Shown here in pieces: positions 61,920-64,000 of a stretch of 64,000 bases of DNA; within the stretch, counting starts at the first letter, position 1; the number at the start of each line of letters is the position of its first letter. This DNA comes from Clostridiales bacterium (GTDB lineage Bacteria > Bacillota > Clostridia > Lachnospirales > Lachnospiraceae). The position numbers and the translations under genes are program-made. Below the pieces are notes generated by a model that was not told the DNA's origin, did no database searches, and saw only the letters and a program-made list of their open reading frames with translations. The stretch covers positions 1-64,000 of the forward strand of contig JAHYZV010000004.1 in the NCBI GenBank assembly GCA_019424245.1. Reading direction: 5' to 3'.

Positions 61920-63227
61920 TTATAACATCATAGCAAAGAAAAACTCTCCACTCTCACATCTTATGACATGCCTTGCATTATACTTATCAAGTACTGCCAT
62001 AACATTGCGAAGTCCAAAGCCATGTTCCTGCTTTTCTTCCTTTCTTGTTATCATATATCCATCATCTGTAATCTGTGGTTCATATTTATAAGTGTTTGAC
62101 ACTGATAATATAGTATGTGCATCCTCGCATGTGAACTTAAGCTTTATCAGCCTGTGATTAATATCGCACTGCCTGGCTGCTTCTATTGCATTATCAAGAA
62201 GATTAGATAACACCTGGACTATATCCTCATCTAATATATTTATTCCCGAAAGGTCGTTAATCTTGAATACCATAAGTATATTGTTATCAACAGCTTCATG
62301 ATACTTTGCATTAAGTACTGCATTAACTATCTTGTTATTAGTATCTATCATATCAAGTTCCCTGTTAAGGTTTCCTGTTATGCTCTTAACATAGCTTTTT
62401 AGCTTATCATACTCCCCATTTTCAGCAAGTGTCTCTATACACAGCATCTGATTCTTATACTCATGTGTTTTTCTTCTTTGCCTGTCGAAATTCTCTGATA
62501 CAGTTCTGTATAACTCTATCTGTCCTGCTGCCTGTTGTTTTAACACCTCATTTTCACGAAGCTTATATGAATTCATTATTATATCCTTTACAAGATAAAA
62601 CATAATGATATCCATAATAACAACGCCTACTGCTATTACATAATATATGACAGCAAGCTGTGTTGCATCCATCGTCATCATCGTTCCACTAAGTGCTATA
62701 ACAATAAAAACTGTAAACACTGGGAAAAACAGAAGCTTTCTGCAATCGCTATTGCTTACATCTACTCTGTTAACATTCTTCCTAAGGCTATATTGCCTTA
62801 AGAATATCGTTATTAATAAAAATACTGCCCTGCTCAGTATAATAAGTGAGTTACCAGCAGTTTCTGATATATTCCCGACATTTTCCAAGCTTCCAAATAT
62901 GCTTATCATAATGAGCATAACAAGATAATCAAGCACAATTGCCACCGAATAATATATCAGGGCTATTGCTGCTGACTTGATGATACTTATCTGTTCCATA
63001 ATATACATATATATAACTATCGCTATCATCCCTGCCAACAGCTTTACTGGTATATATGTCTTAAGAATCCTGGAAATGATAAACATTACACCTATGAGAA
63101 TAACCATACTCATATTATATACTTTATCTGTTATATTTTTCTTACGGACAACAAAAGACTCATATAACATTCTGCAGGTTATCATTTCGATAGTTATTAT
63201 TATCACGCTGTTAATACTATTCCCCAT
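61920..63227 (-). CDS. AgrC-type sensor histidine kinase, paralogue
   Basis: 435 residues with the same architecture as the kinase at 59511-60818: six-TM sensor, THEYKNQ phosphoacceptor, SNLLDNAIEAAR and HGFGLRNVMAVL in the GHKL domain. Much of the C-terminal half is identical between them. GGGGAAGAT before the ATG. No AgrD or AgrB gene lies next to it within the window. It may respond to the same peptide or to one from outside the window. Confidence 0.9.
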   Translation of the reverse strand: MGNSINSVIIITIEMITCRMLYESFVVRKKNITDKVYNMSMVILIGVMFIISRILKTYIPVKLLAGMIAIVIYMYIMEQISIIKSAAIALIYYSVAIVLDYLVMLIMISIFGSLENVGNISETAGNSLIILSRAVFLLITIFLRQYSLRKNVNRVDVSNSDCRKLLFFPVFTVFIVIALSGTMMTMDATQLAVIYYVIAVGVVIMDIIMFYLVKDIIMNSYKLRENEVLKQQAAGQIELYRTVSENFDRQRRKTHEYKNQMLCIETLAENGEYDKLKSYVKSITGNLNRELDMIDTNNKIVNAVLNAKYHEAVDNNILMVFKINDLSGINILDEDIVQVLSNLLDNAIEAARQCDINHRLIKLKFTCEDAHTILSVSNTYKYEPQITDDGYMITRKEEKQEHGFGLRNVMAVLDKYNARHVIRCESGEFFFAMML

Positions 63228-63952
63228 TATAATCTTCCCCTGTATGCTATATAGCTGTCAGCAACCTCTCTATACCTCACCTTTGGTATACTTATACGTT
63301 CACCATTCTCTAATATAACATAATATCTTACGAGCTTACTAATATACTTCATATTAACCATATAGCTCTGATGCACACGCAAAAAATCTGCTTCTATGTA
63401 TTCTTTTTCAACATCGTTTAATGTACTATATATACTGTAATCCTCAGGATCTTTTCCAATTATATGAAACAGAAGCTTATGCTTATTACTTTCAATATAC
63501 ATTATCTGGTTTACCAATACCTCACAGCTTCCGCCACAGAAATCTATAGTCTTCGTTTTGTGGCTGCTGCTTATCTTATCAAGTATTGCATCCATACATT
63601 CATATATAGATGCAGCCAGCTGATTGCTATTTTTAAGGATATATCTTATTGCATTGCAGCGATATCCCTCTGGTGCATAATTAATATATGCTGTCACAAA
63701 TGCTATATATATATCCTGTGAGTATACTCTTATTTTATCAGCTGTCTGTATTCCGTTCATATCTTTCATATCTATATCCAGAAATGCAATATCATATTCC
63801 ATCACATTCTCACCCAATGCAACAAAATCAATCCCGGATGTATATATATTTATTTCACGAGCAATGTGTTTACTATCAAGATATACTTCAAGCAATTCTT
63901 TGATTTTCTCTGCAAAAATCTTTTCATCATCACATATGGCAATCTTTAACAT
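63227..63952 (-). CDS. LytTR response regulator, paralogue
   Basis: 241 residues. DDE (8-10), phosphoacceptor Asp 59 (IAFLDID) and a LytTR domain that ends in the same style as the neighbouring regulator (SYMVNMKYISKLVRYYVILENGERI). Stop and kinase start overlap. GAGG 8 bases before the ATG. It is a likely duplicate of the RR-HK pair downstream. Confidence 0.9.
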   Translation of the reverse strand: MLKIAICDDEKIFAEKIKELLEVYLDSKHIAREINIYTSGIDFVALGENVMEYDIAFLDIDMKDMNGIQTADKIRVYSQDIYIAFVTAYINYAPEGYRCNAIRYILKNSNQLAASIYECMDAILDKISSSHKTKTIDFCGGSCEVLVNQIMYIESNKHKLLFHIIGKDPEDYSIYSTLNDVEKEYIEADFLRVHQSYMVNMKYISKLVRYYVILENGERISIPKVRYREVADSYIAYRGRL

Positions 63953-64000
63953 CTGTCCGACCTCAGTTTCTTTGTATAATTATACACTTATAATACCATG

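Overview
The window comes from a low-GC, Gram-positive, spore-forming Clostridia genome, most likely Lachnospiraceae. Evidence: AT-rich DNA with strong GGAGG-type ribosome binding sites, a yyaC sporulation gene, whiA, the uvrC-hprK-glucokinase-murB-rapZ-whiA cluster, a clostridial Tad locus with DUF5702 and DUF6382/FHA proteins, LytTR two-component systems and agr-like quorum sensing. No rRNA, tRNA, CRISPR array, insertion sequence or prophage was seen. A promoter at the extreme left reads out of the window, possibly into an rRNA operon. Nearly all genes are on the minus strand, so transcription runs from high to low coordinates.

Region 1 (about 1-10.8 kb) is an accessory locus. A LytTR response regulator and an AgrC-like kinase lie upstream of a tandemly duplicated three-gene cassette (lipoprotein, six-TM ABC-2-like permease, single-TM anchored protein), followed by two more membrane proteins. 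A broken third lipoprotein copy and a fused fragment of cassette genes show that the array expanded and then lost parts. The three lipoprotein copies share one promoter block. Region 2 (10.8-16.4 kb) has a structured leader, cvpA, a DUF5711-like protein, a LysM protein with a dead MPN-like domain, yyaC and a coiled-coil membrane protein. Region 3 (16.4-21.3 kb) has an aconitase, a HIT protein, a soluble histidine kinase and a flavodoxin-SCP2 protein.

Region 4 (21.3-32.5 kb) is one long Tad/Flp pilus operon. In order of transcription it encodes a prepilin peptidase, TadZ, TadA, TadB, TadC, Flp pilin, a DUF5702 protein, a TadE-like protein, a second peptidase, another TadE-like protein and an FHA protein. 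Region 5 (32.6-37.5 kb) has a DUF2508 protein, a GH25 lysozyme, NudC and two CobW-type GTPases, one with a His/Cys repeat. Region 6 (37.6-44.7 kb) is the conserved whiA-rapZ-murB-glcK-hprK-uvrC housekeeping block. Region 7 (45-53 kb) has a large permease with its lipoprotein, indolepyruvate oxidoreductase iorAB and an acyl-CoA synthetase.

Region 8 (53.2-64 kb) is the most interesting part. It holds two paralogous LytTR/AgrC-type systems, a previously unlisted 52-residue AgrD-like peptide gene lying between its regulator and kinase, and agrB. agrB heads a run of genes for a lipoprotein, a giant ABC permease, an ATPase and an anchored protein. Both the regulator-agrD-kinase operon and the agrB operon have matching promoters preceded by two direct repeats at a 20-bp period, which is the layout expected of a LytTR operator. 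I infer a self-activating peptide quorum-sensing circuit controlling an ABC export or membrane-remodelling system.
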